This document shows, piece after piece, positions 46,528-57,478 of a stretch of 64,000 nt of DNA (the stretch's first letter is position 1; each line of letters starts with the position of its first letter). The position numbers and the translations under genes are program-made. The stretch spans positions 62,001 to 126,000 of the forward strand of contig NZ_JARUQR010000003.1 of assembly GCF_029767005.1 (NCBI RefSeq), read 5' to 3'. Origin of the DNA: Thiomicrorhabdus sp. ZW0627 (lineage in GTDB: Bacteria; Pseudomonadota; Gammaproteobacteria; Thiomicrospirales; Thiomicrospiraceae). The notes beneath the pieces are model-generated. The model worked only from the letters and a program-made list of their open reading frames with translations. It did not search any database and was not told where the DNA came from.

Positions 46528-46833
46528 ATGGCCGAACATGAGGTGGTGAGTATCAAAAATACCCTCAAGTCCCGCCAGTTGCTGGAGTGTTTCGATCAAA
46601 ACCTGAAACGCTTACAAACGCATGGCGCGGATGAAAATGAGAACGAGGGCGCGACGATCGATATGCTTTCGGAATGTCTGGAAGAAGCAATCGAAAACGG
46701 CATGGAGGTTGAGGAGTTGCAGGCGCGTGCAAGCCAGTTGGCGCAGTTCGCTTTTGACCGTGGTTATTCCCAGCATGAAGTCGAAGAGTTGTTGACGATG
46801 CGGCCGAATCCCAACGGCAAGCGCCCGACTTAA
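46528..46833 (+). CDS. Small acidic helical protein of unknown function
   Basis: A 101-aa soluble protein, acidic and predicted almost entirely helical (e.g. TLKSRQLLECFDQNLKRLQ; MLSECLEEAIENGMEVEELQ), with a short basic tail. No family recognised and no signal peptide. AAGGAGTAAGT precedes the ATG. It lies 24 bp before the truncated haemoglobin gene and is probably cotranscribed. Confidence 0.7.
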   Translation: MAEHEVVSIKNTLKSRQLLECFDQNLKRLQTHGADENENEGATIDMLSECLEEAIENGMEVEELQARASQLAQFAFDRGYSQHEVEELLTMRPNPNGKRPT

Positions 46834-46857
46834 CGGCCACTGAATACGGAGTCAAAT

Positions 46858-47289
46858 ATGGTCGAAAATGGACAGGATGTAACTTATGGCATGGGTGATG
46901 CCACTTATCGGGCTGTTGGCGGTCATGAAGGTCTAGTGAAGTTGGTAGATGACTTTTACGATGCGATGGACAGTCTGCCTGAAGCCAAAAAGATTCGAGC
47001 GATGCATCGAGAGGATTTGACCGAATCAAGGGATAAGTTGGTTCATTTTCTATCGGGTTGGATGAACGGTCCGCAAATCTATGCCGAAAAATACGGTTCG
47101 ATCAATATTCCGATGGCGCATGCCCATATCCGCGTGGATGAATCGGACCGGGATGCTTGGTTGCTGTGTATGCAGCATGCGTTGGCAAAACAAGATTATC
47201 CGCAGGCTTTGCAAGATTATTTGATGCAGCAACTGTTCCGTCCGGCGGAACGCATACGTCAAGTCAGCGAAGCGCATCATGCCCCGTAA
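46858..47289 (+). CDS. Group II truncated haemoglobin
   Basis: A 143-aa 2-over-2 globin (TrHbO group). It shows GGHEGLVKLVDDFYDAMD in helices A-B, a DKLVHFLSGWMNGPQIYAEKYG region in the E-F stretch, and MAHAHIRVDESDRDAWLLCM with the proximal histidine and the TrpG8 typical of group II. Such proteins bind O2 or NO and are implicated in stress or oxygen-linked chemistry. It is convergent with a chemoreceptor gene. Confidence 0.9.
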   Translation: MVENGQDVTYGMGDATYRAVGGHEGLVKLVDDFYDAMDSLPEAKKIRAMHREDLTESRDKLVHFLSGWMNGPQIYAEKYGSINIPMAHAHIRVDESDRDAWLLCMQHALAKQDYPQALQDYLMQQLFRPAERIRQVSEAHHAP

Positions 47290-47311
47290 GGGAGACCTTT
47301 TCCGGTTAGAT

Positions 47312-49645
47312 TCAGGCCTTTTTAAGTTGCTGACTGGTCGTGAAATCGCTGACAAGCTGTTTTAAATGTTCGGCATCTTGTTTGAGCTCTACGGAATGAT
47401 TGGCGGAACTTTCAACCATGTCGGCATTCTGTTGGGCGATTGATTCCATGTTGTTCATGGCCTGGTTGACCTCTTGAATTCCTCTGGCTTGTTCTTCGCT
47501 GGAAATGGAAATTTCTTCGACGATTTCGACGACCTTATTAATCGATTCTGTAATGGTTCCAAAAGCTTGGCCTGACTGTTCCGCCAATTCCGATCCTCTT
47601 CCTACTTTTTGGGTCACTTCTTCAATCAGCATCTTGATGTCCTGAGCGGCATCGGAAGATTTGCTTGCGAGTGAACGGACTTCTCCGGCGACAACGGCAA
47701 ATCCACGCCCCTGTTCTCCGGCACGAGCAGCCTCTACAGCGGCATTCAACGCCAGCAGGTTTGTTTGAAAAGCGATGCTGTCGATCAGGGTAACGATCTC
47801 CTCGATTTTATTGCTTGAATCTTGAATCTCATGCATTGAAAGAATGGTTGACTGCATGACCTGTTCGCCTTTTTGGGCCTCCTCTTTGGTGGCGTTGCTC
47901 AGTTTGTTGGCTTGATGAGCGTTTTCCGATGCCTGAGTAACGCTGGAAGTCATTTCTTCAATTGCCGCTGCAGTTTGTTCCAGGGAAGAAGCTTCTTGTT
48001 GGGTGCGTTTTGATAGATTTAGGTTGGTTTCGGAAATCCAATTGGCACCATTTTCGACGTCGATTGCGGTTTCATTGACTTTGGCAATAGTGTTTGAAAG
48101 GTTTTTCAGGGCGTTGTTCAAATCATTTTGAACTTTGCTGACGGTTCCTTTGAAGTCACCTTTGATTGTGTGGGTGAGGTCGTTTGAGGCGATAGCGTCT
48201 GCGTATTCGCTGATTTGACTGAATGCTTTATCCACTTCGTTAACGGAGTGGTTGATGGCGTTTTTCAGGACTTCCAGATCGCCGGGCAGTTCACTCTGGA
48301 TTCGCTTGTCGAAAAGGCCTTGTGAAACATGGTTCATGACCGTACGGATCTCCTCGTGTGCGGATTCCAGGAAGTGCATCGAATGGTCTACTTTGGCCTT
48401 CAGAGCACCTTTGACGTTTGGATTCATTCGGATGTCGAAACGACCGTTCTCTAAAGAGACCATGATCTCTTCCAACGCATCCATGGTATTGTCAACGCTG
48501 TCGACGGCTTGGTTCAGGTTAATCCTGAGTTTTTCAAAATCTCCCGTGTATTGTTGGTTGATGCGTTGTTTGAATTCACCTTGCGCAATGGATGTAATGA
48601 TCTGATTTATGTGGTTCATTTCATTGGATATTTTGTCGAGCAGACCGTTATAGGTATTGGCGATCTCCCCAAATTCGTCTTTGAGTTTGTGTTGTATCGG
48701 TTGGTTGAAGTCACCGGTATCATGAGTCTGTTGCATGCCTTTGGTTAAAACAGACACCCCTTTTAGAACCTTGAGTGTGGTTTGAACCAGTACGAAAATC
48801 ATGATCAATATTGCGAGAATGGCAATGCTCCATAAGGTGCTAATGATATTTTCATGCTGTTCAGTTAGGAAATTATCAACCTGGCTTTGTAGAGAGGTCA
48901 GCGGGGCTTCAGTGGCGTGGATGGCTGACCGCATTTGACCCCTTAGTCCCGATTTTTCATCCAATCCTTTTTTTTGTTCGGCTTGGTACAGCGCTAGAAA
49001 GTCGGTTTTGTATTTTTGCATGGCCGTAGAGACGGATGTCTGTTCATTTTGGTTCATGTCGCTGACGGCCAGATTCTGTTCGAACTTTGCAAAGTTTTTG
49101 AGGAACTTTCCTTGGTATTTTTCTGCGAATCGCAGCATGAAGTCTTTTTCGTTTCGGCGTAACATCAGCATATCCGCTGTCAGTTGTATCTGATTACTAT
49201 TTTTGAGAAGCCCTTCCGCTTTATGCACGGAATCGCGAAGGCTGCCGTATAGACCGTCTTTTGGATTAAGCCCAATGGTTTTTTGTAATTTGGCAAGAGC
49301 GATAAAACGGTCCTGATATTGGGTGATGGACTGGGAAAGGGTTTCGACCAAAGAGGTTGGTTGTTCTATGGCGGTTAACTCGGTCGAAAGTCGATGGATA
49401 ATATCCTGAGTCCGGGTGTAAGTGATATTGAACTGATCGATGTATTTGGTCTCCTTCCGGATGAGGAAGTCTTTTTCTTGCTTACGTAATTCGAGGAGTT
49501 GGGTGTGGAGTTGATGGGAGAGGCTTGAAGTGGTTTCTAGTTGTTGAATTTTATGCAATGCCGTATTGACGGCAATCATGAGTCCGCCCAGGCTCAGCAC
49601 AACAATGCTCAGTACCAGGGTAAAGCGGGATTTAAGCGAATGCAT
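47312..49645 (-). CDS. Methyl-accepting chemotaxis protein with HBM-like sensor and multiple HAMP repeats
   Basis: A 777-aa transmembrane chemoreceptor. TM1 is about residues 10-28; a periplasmic helical sensor follows (about 30-275), with two related EKDF motifs ([19 protein letters not shown] and [19 protein letters not shown]) typical of the helical bimodular (HBM) domain; TM2 is about 277-297. Next come several HAMP-like repeats (about 300-520), then the signalling domain with [20 protein letters not shown] and the hairpin tip ([20 protein letters not shown]). Known HBM receptors bind C4 or other organic acids; the ligand here is unknown. No che genes lie nearby. Confidence 0.9.
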   Translation of the reverse strand: MHSLKSRFTLVLSIVVLSLGGLMIAVNTALHKIQQLETTSSLSHQLHTQLLELRKQEKDFLIRKETKYIDQFNITYTRTQDIIHRLSTELTAIEQPTSLVETLSQSITQYQDRFIALAKLQKTIGLNPKDGLYGSLRDSVHKAEGLLKNSNQIQLTADMLMLRRNEKDFMLRFAEKYQGKFLKNFAKFEQNLAVSDMNQNEQTSVSTAMQKYKTDFLALYQAEQKKGLDEKSGLRGQMRSAIHATEAPLTSLQSQVDNFLTEQHENIISTLWSIAILAILIMIFVLVQTTLKVLKGVSVLTKGMQQTHDTGDFNQPIQHKLKDEFGEIANTYNGLLDKISNEMNHINQIITSIAQGEFKQRINQQYTGDFEKLRINLNQAVDSVDNTMDALEEIMVSLENGRFDIRMNPNVKGALKAKVDHSMHFLESAHEEIRTVMNHVSQGLFDKRIQSELPGDLEVLKNAINHSVNEVDKAFSQISEYADAIASNDLTHTIKGDFKGTVSKVQNDLNNALKNLSNTIAKVNETAIDVENGANWISETNLNLSKRTQQEASSLEQTAAAIEEMTSSVTQASENAHQANKLSNATKEEAQKGEQVMQSTILSMHEIQDSSNKIEEIVTLIDSIAFQTNLLALNAAVEAARAGEQGRGFAVVAGEVRSLASKSSDAAQDIKMLIEEVTQKVGRGSELAEQSGQAFGTITESINKVVEIVEEISISSEEQARGIQEVNQAMNNMESIAQQNADMVESSANHSVELKQDAEHLKQLVSDFTTSQQLKKA

Positions 49646-49769
49646 ATTCTCTCCTCGTAAAAAGCCTAATTTTTATATAGAAATCAGTCTATTACATTTC
49701 GGTGAGAATATGAAGTAATTCTATCTATGTTATGGATAGAATTACTTATATAATTTAATACTTATTTGC

Positions 49770-50375
49770 TTAAGGGTGGATTGATCCGACATTCCCTAGG
49801 ATTCGGTTGATGTCATTTCGATCGGGACGATAGCTTCTAGGGGCGTCTTTTGGATCCCCGTTGCTCAAAGCTCCGGAACAGGTTAATCGATACACATTCG
49901 GTTGAGTGTCCGATTTGAGGTATAAGTGCACTAAGTCCATTGTTTCCGGACGTTGGTAGTCATCCCTGGCCAAAAGCATCAGGTTTGGAGCGACGTCGGA
50001 TTGAACGGTAGTGTATTGATTGGCCGCAAACATTATTCTGTCTTGATTGCGGGCGATTTCTTCTTCATCGAGTTGGACTCGACTAATCTTAAAGTTTTGG
50101 GGTTGAACCATATAAGCCTTTTTAGGCATTTCGTACAGTTCGATACGGCAATGTTGTTCGCTTTGGTTGAAGCCGCCACCGGTCAATTCACCGAATTGTA
50201 TGTATTGTCTGACATTTTCAGCCCGGAAAGTGACGGGTTGTTTGAGTGTAAAAGTTTCTCCAGCCTGGATGTCCATCAAGCTTTTCGGAGGGGTGATAGA
50301 GCAACCGGAAAGAAGGGTAAGTCCTACGATACAGCTACCCGTTATCCACTTGTTTTTAGAGAAAAAAGCGCGCAT
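49770..50375 (-). CDS. Predicted lipoprotein of unknown function
   Basis: A 201-aa protein whose signal peptide ends in the lipobox LLSGC (CSITPPKS after cleavage), so it is likely a lipidated envelope protein. The mature part has a strand-rich middle (FTLKQPVTFRAENVRQYIQF) and two further cysteines (QHCRIELYEMP and RLTCSGAL) that could form a disulfide. No family recognised. The start at 50375 follows GGAGGTGAAT; an ATG 12 bp upstream overlaps that site. It is divergent from mnmG. Confidence 0.75.
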   Translation of the reverse strand: MRAFFSKNKWITGSCIVGLTLLSGCSITPPKSLMDIQAGETFTLKQPVTFRAENVRQYIQFGELTGGGFNQSEQHCRIELYEMPKKAYMVQPQNFKISRVQLDEEEIARNQDRIMFAANQYTTVQSDVAPNLMLLARDDYQRPETMDLVHLYLKSDTQPNVYRLTCSGALSNGDPKDAPRSYRPDRNDINRILGNVGSIHP

Positions 50376-50433
50376 ATTCACCTCCATGATAGGGATTGCG
50401 TTGGATGCCTAGTTGAATAGGATTGGCTTATGG

Positions 50434-50453
50434 TAAAATACACTGCTATTTTA
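50434..50453 (+). promoter_or_regulatory. mnmG promoter -10 within an inverted repeat
   Basis: TGGTAAAAT (50431-50439) is an extended -10. The same bases form an inverted repeat TAAAATA (50434-50440) / TATTTTA (50447-50453), which would allow repressor binding over the promoter. A TTGAAT lies at 50413-50418, with a short 15-bp spacer. Confidence 0.45.
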
Positions 50454-50520
50454 CGAAAGTTTTATTTGATTGCCTACAGTGTCTAAGCAAAATTGACACT
50501 CTCCACGAAAGGACAGCAAC

Positions 50521-52419
50521 ATGGATGCGCAAATTTCAAATTATGATGTCATCGTCGTCGGTGGCGGTCATGCGGGCACGGAAGCGGCTTTAGCGTCTGC
50601 GCGTATGGGATTGAAAACCTTGTTGCTGACTCACAATATCGACACTCTGGGACAAATGTCATGCAACCCAGCCATTGGCGGGATCGGTAAGGGTCATCTG
50701 GTTAAGGAGGTCGATGCACTTGGGGGCGCGATGGCGTTGGCGATCGATGAGGCCGGAATCCAGTTCCGCATCCTCAATGCCTCCAAAGGTCCTGCTGTTC
50801 GGGCGACCCGAGCCCAGGCCGACCGAGTTCTGTACCGTCAGGCAATCAGAACGCGCCTTGAAAATCAGGTCAATCTCTCGATTTTCCAGCAACCGGTTGA
50901 AGACCTTATTCTTGAAGGCGACCATGTACGCGGCGTTGAAACCAAAATGGGCCTTAAGTTCTATGCGAATCAAGTGGTGTTGACGGTCGGAACTTTCTTG
51001 GCAGGGCGAATCCATATCGGCTTGAAGAATTACGAGGGCGGACGTGCCGGTGATGAACCTGCGAACTGTTTGGCCGCCCGCATGCGTGAGCTGGATCTTC
51101 CGGTTGGACGCTTGAAGACAGGTACCCCTCCGCGTATTGATGCACGCACCGTGAATTTCGATGCGATGCAGATTCAGCACGGAGACGACCCAGCACCAGT
51201 GTTTTCCTACATGGGAAAACACTCCATGCACCCTCAACAGATTCCTTGTTACATCACTTATACCAATGCACAGACGCATGAAGCCATTATGGCGTCTTTG
51301 GATCAGTCTCCGATGTATTCGGATCAAGGCGAGATCGACAGTGTCGGACCGCGTTATTGTCCGTCGATTGAAGACAAGGTCATGCGTTTCGCCGATAAGG
51401 ATCGTCATCAAGTATTTATCGAGCCGGAAGGGTTGACCAGTATCGAACTCTATCCGAACGGGATTTCTACCAGTTTACCGTTTGAGACCCAGATGCAGAT
51501 CGTGCGTTCGATGGAAGGTTTAGAGAACGCGCGTATCATGCGACCTGGTTATGCAATTGAGTACGATTATTTCGATCCGCGTGGTCTAAAACCAACGCTT
51601 GAAAGCCAGCATATTCACGGCCTATTCTTTGCCGGACAGATCAACGGTACCACCGGCTATGAAGAGGCGGCTGCGCAAGGGATTTTGGCAGGTATGAACG
51701 CTGCCCGTCGTGCGCAGGAGAAAGAACAATGGTATCCACGTCGTGATGAAGCTTATTTGGGTGTTCTAGTGGATGACCTGATTACACTAGGTACCAGCGA
51801 GCCTTATCGAATGTTCACCTCGCGAGCGGAATACCGTTTGATGTTGCGTGAAGATAATGCCGACCAGCGTCTGACACCGATTGCGCGTGAGTTCGGCCTG
51901 ATTGACGATGTCCGCTGGATGGCGTTTGAAAGTAAGATGGAAGCGTTGGAAAAAGAGTTGGATCGTTTGAAGCAGACTTGGATTTATCCGGCACATGCTG
52001 AAGCGAAGAAGGCTGAAGAGTTGATGGCGCTGCCTTTGAGTAAAGAACAGAGTCTGTTCGATCTGCTGAAGCGTCCGAACGTTGCTTACAATGCGTTGGC
52101 GGAGCTGGAAGTTTTTGGTGATGGCGTCGAATCCGAAGAGGTGGTGGATCAAATCGAAATCGAAGCCAAATATTCCGGTTATATCGAGCGACAGAAGCAG
52201 GAGATCGATAAACTCAAACGTTCGGAAGCGGTTAAGATTCCCGAAGATTTGGACCTGGACAAGATTTCCGGTTTGTCAAACGAGGTTAAGCAGAAGTTGC
52301 GTGACCATAAGCCTGCGACTTTGGGCATGGCCAGCCGAATTTCCGGTATTACGCCGGCTGCGATTTCGATTCTGTTGATTGCCATTAAGAAGTACCGTTC
52401 CGGTAATAAGGTAGCCTGA
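50521..52419 (+). CDS. mnmG: tRNA uridine-5-carboxymethylaminomethyl synthesis enzyme MnmG
   Basis: A 632-aa FAD enzyme, partner of MnmE in U34 modification. The dinucleotide-binding motif is [19 protein letters not shown] (about residues 12-30). The MnmG signatures [16 protein letters not shown] and [21 protein letters not shown] are present. It starts the ancestral mnmG-rsmG-parA-parB-atp block; the next gene begins 7 bp downstream. Confidence 0.97.
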   Translation: MDAQISNYDVIVVGGGHAGTEAALASARMGLKTLLLTHNIDTLGQMSCNPAIGGIGKGHLVKEVDALGGAMALAIDEAGIQFRILNASKGPAVRATRAQADRVLYRQAIRTRLENQVNLSIFQQPVEDLILEGDHVRGVETKMGLKFYANQVVLTVGTFLAGRIHIGLKNYEGGRAGDEPANCLAARMRELDLPVGRLKTGTPPRIDARTVNFDAMQIQHGDDPAPVFSYMGKHSMHPQQIPCYITYTNAQTHEAIMASLDQSPMYSDQGEIDSVGPRYCPSIEDKVMRFADKDRHQVFIEPEGLTSIELYPNGISTSLPFETQMQIVRSMEGLENARIMRPGYAIEYDYFDPRGLKPTLESQHIHGLFFAGQINGTTGYEEAAAQGILAGMNAARRAQEKEQWYPRRDEAYLGVLVDDLITLGTSEPYRMFTSRAEYRLMLREDNADQRLTPIAREFGLIDDVRWMAFESKMEALEKELDRLKQTWIYPAHAEAKKAEELMALPLSKEQSLFDLLKRPNVAYNALAELEVFGDGVESEEVVDQIEIEAKYSGYIERQKQEIDKLKRSEAVKIPEDLDLDKISGLSNEVKQKLRDHKPATLGMASRISGITPAAISILLIAIKKYRSGNKVA

Positions 52420-52426
52420 CGTCATT

Positions 52427-53062
52427 ATGGATTATGAGCAGTTGAAAACCCAGTTGCAACAAGGGATTGAAGAGATTGGTATCGATCTTCCCGAGTCTGC
52501 AATCGATAAGTTGATGGCGTATTTGACCTTATTAGAAAAGTGGAATAAGGTTTACAATCTGACGGCGATTCGAGACCCTCAGGAAATGTTGGTTAAACAT
52601 CTGTTGGACAGTTTGAGCATTGTTCCCCATATCTGCGGTCAAAGATTGATCGATGTCGGAACAGGTGGTGGCCTGCCCGGAATTCCACTGGCAATTTGCT
52701 TTCCCGATAAACAGGTTGATTTGCTTGACAGCAATAGCAAAAAAACACGTTTTCTGATTCAGGCTAAAGCTGAACTCGGTTTGCAGAACACTGTTGTGTT
52801 CCATCAGCGGGTCGAGACTTACCAACCTGAAGAGCTGTACGATGGTGTCGTTTCCCGCGCGTTTGCCTCATTGGAAGATATGTTGCACTGGACCTCACAT
52901 CTATTAAAATCGGATGGTTACTGGTGGGCGATGAAAGCGCAGAAAGATTTTGAAGATTATTCGAATTTACCTGGCCTGGTGAAAATTGAGGCCATGATCG
53001 ATTTACACGTACCCGGATTAGAGGCGCAACGAATGTTGATTAAAGCCTGCAAGTCGGAGTAA
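52427..53062 (+). CDS. rsmG: 16S rRNA (guanine527-N7)-methyltransferase
   Basis: A 211-aa SAM-dependent methyltransferase modifying G527 of 16S rRNA. The SAM motif is DVGTGGGLPGIPLAI, preceded by the family's YNLTAIRDPQEMLVKHLLDSLS and followed by VVSRAFASLEDML. It is directly downstream of mnmG (7 bp) and upstream of parA, the classical gidAB order. Confidence 0.96.
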   Translation: MDYEQLKTQLQQGIEEIGIDLPESAIDKLMAYLTLLEKWNKVYNLTAIRDPQEMLVKHLLDSLSIVPHICGQRLIDVGTGGGLPGIPLAICFPDKQVDLLDSNSKKTRFLIQAKAELGLQNTVVFHQRVETYQPEELYDGVVSRAFASLEDMLHWTSHLLKSDGYWWAMKAQKDFEDYSNLPGLVKIEAMIDLHVPGLEAQRMLIKACKSE

Positions 53063-53115
53063 TTGTAATAAACTAACAACTCAAGATTAAATATTAAAAG
53101 GCTAGGTGACAGTTC

Positions 53116-53883
53116 GTGGGCAGAGTGATTGCATTGGCAAATCAGAAAGGGGGTGTGGGTAAAACCACAACCAGTGTCAATTTAGCGGCCGCTTTGGCCC
53201 GATTGGGAAAAAAGGTTCTGTTGATCGATTTGGATCCACAGGGGAACAGTACCGTTGCCATCGGTGTCGACAAAGACAATCTTGAAAATTCAATTTTTGA
53301 AGTATTGGTCGGCGAATCCAAGGCCCGTTCAGCGATACAGCATGTCGAGTTGGCCAATCTTGATTTGATGCCGGCGAATGGTGACCTGACGGCCGCCGAA
53401 GTTGAACTTTTAGAAGAAAATATGGGGCCGAAGCGACTGCGTAAGGCTCTAAAAAAGGTTCGTACTGAGTATGATGCGGTGCTGATCGATTGTCCTCCGA
53501 CCTTGAATATGTTGACCTTGAACGCCCTGACGGCGGCTGACGGGATTGTTGTACCGGTGCAGTGTGAGTATTTTGCGTTGGAAGGGCTTTCCGCACTTAT
53601 GGACACCATCGAGACCGTTAAAGAACAGCTTAATCCGACTTTGCATATCGACGGTTTGTTGAGGACTATGCATGACCGTCGTAATAACTTGGCGAATGAC
53701 GTTTCAAATCAATTGGTTTCACATTTCGGTATGAAAGTACTGCAGACGATCATTCCCAGAAACGTCCGTTTGGCTGAAGCGCCGAGTTACGGAGAATCAA
53801 TTTTGGATTACGACGCGTCTTCAAATGGTGCCATCGCTTATCTTGCATTGGCGAATGAACTGATTCGAAAAACACAAATTTAA
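53116..53883 (+). CDS. parA: Chromosome-partitioning ATPase ParA (Soj)
   Basis: A 255-aa deviant-Walker ATPase that moves ParB-parS complexes. The P-loop is ANQKGGVGKTTTSVNLA (about residues 8-24), Walker A' DLDPQGNST and Walker B DCPPTLNML follow. It starts with GTG. It has no N-terminal DNA-binding extension, as expected for chromosomal type Ib ParA. The parS sites it would act on lie at 19727 and 41115. Confidence 0.96.
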   Translation: MGRVIALANQKGGVGKTTTSVNLAAALARLGKKVLLIDLDPQGNSTVAIGVDKDNLENSIFEVLVGESKARSAIQHVELANLDLMPANGDLTAAEVELLEENMGPKRLRKALKKVRTEYDAVLIDCPPTLNMLTLNALTAADGIVVPVQCEYFALEGLSALMDTIETVKEQLNPTLHIDGLLRTMHDRRNNLANDVSNQLVSHFGMKVLQTIIPRNVRLAEAPSYGESILDYDASSNGAIAYLALANELIRKTQI

Positions 53884-53921
53884 CATTAACTCTGACAATA
53901 GAAAAAGAAGGTAGGGTAACC

Positions 53922-54791
53922 GTGGCAAAAAAACGCTCAGGAATGGGGAATCGTGGCATTCACGCCATGATTGGTGCAAAACAGAAGTCAGAGAACAGCA
54001 ATACGGATCTGCGGATCGAAAAGCTTTCGGTTACTCAGTTACAGGCCGGGGTTTATCAGCCTCGCCAGCAGTTCGATGAAGCGGCCCTTAAAGAGTTGGC
54101 CGACTCCATCCGAGTTCAGGGTGTGGTGCAGCCTATTATCGTCAAGGCGGTGGATGATGACCGTTATGAAATCATAGCCGGTGAACGCCGCTGGCGGGCA
54201 GCACAACTGGCTGGCTTGGATAAGGTGCCGGTGGTAATACGTCAAGCAGACAGTCAGACTACCTTGGCGATGGCTCTGATTGAGAACATCCAGCGTGAAG
54301 ACCTTAATCCGATCGAAACGGCAATCGGTCTGAAGCGTTTATTGAAAGAATTTGAATTGACGCAGCAAGAGGTGGCTGATGCAGTAGGTCGTTCGCGTAC
54401 CGCCGTCTCTAACCTCTTGAGACTGTTAAAGTTGCCTCAAAGTGTGCAGGATGCATTGCATGATGGCCAAATTAGTATGGGACATGCCCGAGCCATCATT
54501 ACGCTGCCTGAAGAAGTCCAGCTGCAATTGACGGATAAAGCTATCGAAAAGGGCTGGTCAGTAAGGGAAATGGAAGAAGCGGCACAGCAGATTCTTGTTC
54601 CATCAAAAATGGTTAAGCAAGCGAAGCAAAATCGCATTCCAGGCATTAAAGAAATTCAGGAAAAACAGCAGGTTCTGGCAGACAAGATTTCGGCTAAGGT
54701 CAGGATCAGCCACCGTGAAAACGGTAAGGGAAAGTTGGAGATAAGCTATAACGATATGGATGATTTGAATCGATTGTTAAATCTTTTTTAA
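53922..54791 (+). CDS. parB: Chromosome-partitioning protein ParB
   Basis: A 289-aa CTP-dependent clamp that loads at parS. The N-terminal CTPase motifs are QPRQQFDEAALKELADSI, GVVQPIIV and EIIAGERRWRAAQLAG (GERRxRA). The HTH region is LTQQEVADAVGRSRTAVSNLLRLL, and the C-terminal dimerisation part is about residues 230-289. It starts with GTG and lies 38 bp after parA. The 237-bp gap before the atp genes is AT-rich; no clear promoter could be assigned there. Confidence 0.96.
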   Translation: MAKKRSGMGNRGIHAMIGAKQKSENSNTDLRIEKLSVTQLQAGVYQPRQQFDEAALKELADSIRVQGVVQPIIVKAVDDDRYEIIAGERRWRAAQLAGLDKVPVVIRQADSQTTLAMALIENIQREDLNPIETAIGLKRLLKEFELTQQEVADAVGRSRTAVSNLLRLLKLPQSVQDALHDGQISMGHARAIITLPEEVQLQLTDKAIEKGWSVREMEEAAQQILVPSKMVKQAKQNRIPGIKEIQEKQQVLADKISAKVRISHRENGKGKLEISYNDMDDLNRLLNLF

Positions 54792-55028
54792 AACAGAAAA
54801 AGTTGATAGAAAATCTCAATTAAAAAAGCTGGCCCATAAGACAAATATATCTAGTGGCATAAAATTTAGTACACACAGTATGTAGTTGATCGCAAAAAAA
54901 GCCATAGAAAAAACACAGAAAAACAAACTTATAAGCTAGCTTTTGGGTCCATAAAGCATTATTATGTGCGGCCGTTTAGCTTGAACAATTTTCAACTAAA
55001 AAGTATCATTAATAGAGTTTGTCATCGA

Positions 55029-55290
55029 ATGAGTGATTCAAATAAAGAGCCACAGAAGCCAAAACCAGGTGACGCGCCGAAACCAGCGGTAAATTTCCTA
55101 TTGATGAGTGCCGGATCGATTTTTACATCAATGATCGTGGCTGGTTTTTTGGTTGGCTATGCGTTGGATCAGCTATTTGAAACGACACCAATATTTTTAC
55201 TTTTGTGTGGCCTGCTAGGGTTTATCGGCGGCACACAAAAGGTAATGCGGCTTTCGAGTAAATTGGATCCGGTTGTAGAAGAAAAGAAAG

Positions 55291-55307
<17 letters not shown>
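55029..55307 (+). CDS. AtpZ/AtpI-type small membrane protein (first of two)
   Basis: A 92-aa two-helix membrane protein: a charged N-terminus, then NFLLMSAGSIFTSMIVAGFLVGYALDQLF split across TM1, FLLLCGLLGFIGGTQKV as TM2, and an acidic/basic tail. This fits the AtpZ (ATP-synthase-I-like) family that accompanies F-type ATPase genes and is linked to ring assembly or Mg/Ca transport. ATG 55029 is chosen over an upstream GTG at 54966. It overlaps the next gene by 17 bp. Confidence 0.78.
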
Positions 55308-56480
<1,173 letters not shown>

Positions 56481-56508
56481 GTCTGACGTAGAGGCAATAA
56501 AAAGAATA

Positions 56509-56643
56509 GGTGGTTCTTGCGAACTACCAAAAAGGTTTAAGCGCACCTGCTTTAAGGTTTCATGATGAGGTCTGAAGTAAAAAGCTTTATTTATAACTTT
56601 TATTTTTTTAATTTTTAACTTGTAAAACTTTAGGAGAAAGTCG
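56509..56643 (+). promoter_or_regulatory. Structured, U-rich leader before atpE
   Basis: The 163-bp atpB-atpE gap holds a hairpin GGTGGTTC (56509-56516) / GAACTACC (56521-56528) with a UUGC loop, then a strongly U/A-rich run (56587-56632), then AGGAGAAAG and the atpE ATG. A U-rich leader before atpE is known in E. coli to enhance c-subunit translation, needed because c is made in excess; the same role here is inferred. Confidence 0.5.
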
Positions 56644-56934
56644 ATGGAAGTAACTGCTACTATGATTGCTGATATCTACTCTGCAACTGCTATTGGTGTA
56701 GGTGTAATTTTGGCTGCTGCTGGTCTTGGTTCAGCTATTGGTTGGGGTCTGATCTGTTCAAAAACTTTGGAAGGTATTGCACGTCAGCCTGAAATGCGTC
56801 CTGCATTGATGACTAACATGTTCATCTTCGCTGGTTTGATGGAATCTTTCCCATTCATCATCCTAGCTTTCGCTATGTGGTTCCTATTCGCTAACCCATT
56901 CATCGGTGCAATGACAGCTGCTTTGGGTGCATAA
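56644..56934 (+). CDS. atpE: F-type ATP synthase subunit c
   Basis: A 96-aa two-helix proteolipid forming the rotor ring. TM1 is about residues 16-38, the polar loop is EGIARQPEMRP, and TM2 carries the ion-binding carboxylate as Glu (E67 in GLMESFPF) where E. coli has Asp61. Ser68 follows the Glu, as in Na+-type rings, but the Gln of the Na+ signature is replaced by Trp (GWG, W34), which argues for H+ coupling. It has a long U-rich leader and a strong ribosome site AGGAGAAAG. Confidence 0.95.
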   Translation: MEVTATMIADIYSATAIGVGVILAAAGLGSAIGWGLICSKTLEGIARQPEMRPALMTNMFIFAGLMESFPFIILAFAMWFLFANPFIGAMTAALGA

Positions 56935-56997
56935 TCCAAAGCGCTTAATTAAATCGAAAATTTAATTTTTTAAATAACGAATGGCGAGGTAACCACC

Positions 56998-57468
56998 GTG
57001 AGTATTAACGCAACGCTTCTCATCCAGATTATTGCATTTGTGCTATTAGTCTGGTTTGTGAACAAAGTGCTGTGGGGGCCGCTGTCTAAGCTAATGGAAG
57101 AACGTCAGAAGAAAATCGCTGACGGTCTTTCTGCCGCTGAGAAAGGTAAGCATGAACTTGAGTTAGCCGAACAAAAAGCAAAAGAAGTGCTTAAGGAAGC
57201 TAAAGCTCAAGCTCAAAACATACTAAGTCAGGCTGAAAAGCGTAGCTCTGAAATCGTAGAAGATGCGAAAGTAAAAGCAAACGAAGAAGCTGACCGTATT
57301 AAAGCTGCCGCCCAAGCAGAAATTGAGCAAGAAGTTAGTCGTGCGAGAGAAGACCTTCGTAAAGAAGTCGCTTCTTTGGTTGTAACTGGTGCAGAGAAAA
57401 TTCTTCAGAAAGAAGTCGATGCAGCAGCACACAATGACATGCTTGAAACCTTAGTTAAATCAATCTAA
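56998..57468 (+). CDS. atpF: F-type ATP synthase subunit b
   Basis: A 156-aa peripheral stalk protein: an N-terminal membrane helix ([20 protein letters not shown]) then a long charged coiled coil. GTG start after GAGGTAACCACC. Length is as in E. coli (156 aa). Confidence 0.96.
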   Translation: MSINATLLIQIIAFVLLVWFVNKVLWGPLSKLMEERQKKIADGLSAAEKGKHELELAEQKAKEVLKEAKAQAQNILSQAEKRSSEIVEDAKVKANEEADRIKAAAQAEIEQEVSRAREDLRKEVASLVVTGAEKILQKEVDAAAHNDMLETLVKSI

Positions 57469-57478
57469 GGAAACTTCT

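Noticed and set aside
45033-50350. DnaA-box-like TTATCCACG (45033-45041) and TTATCCACT (50342-50350)
   Set aside because: Single isolated near-matches inside coding sequence with no cluster or AT-rich flank; expected by chance.
54792-55028. Promoter for the atp operon in the parB-AtpZ gap
   Set aside because: TTGATA and TTGATC elements are present, but no -10 lies at an acceptable distance, so none was called.
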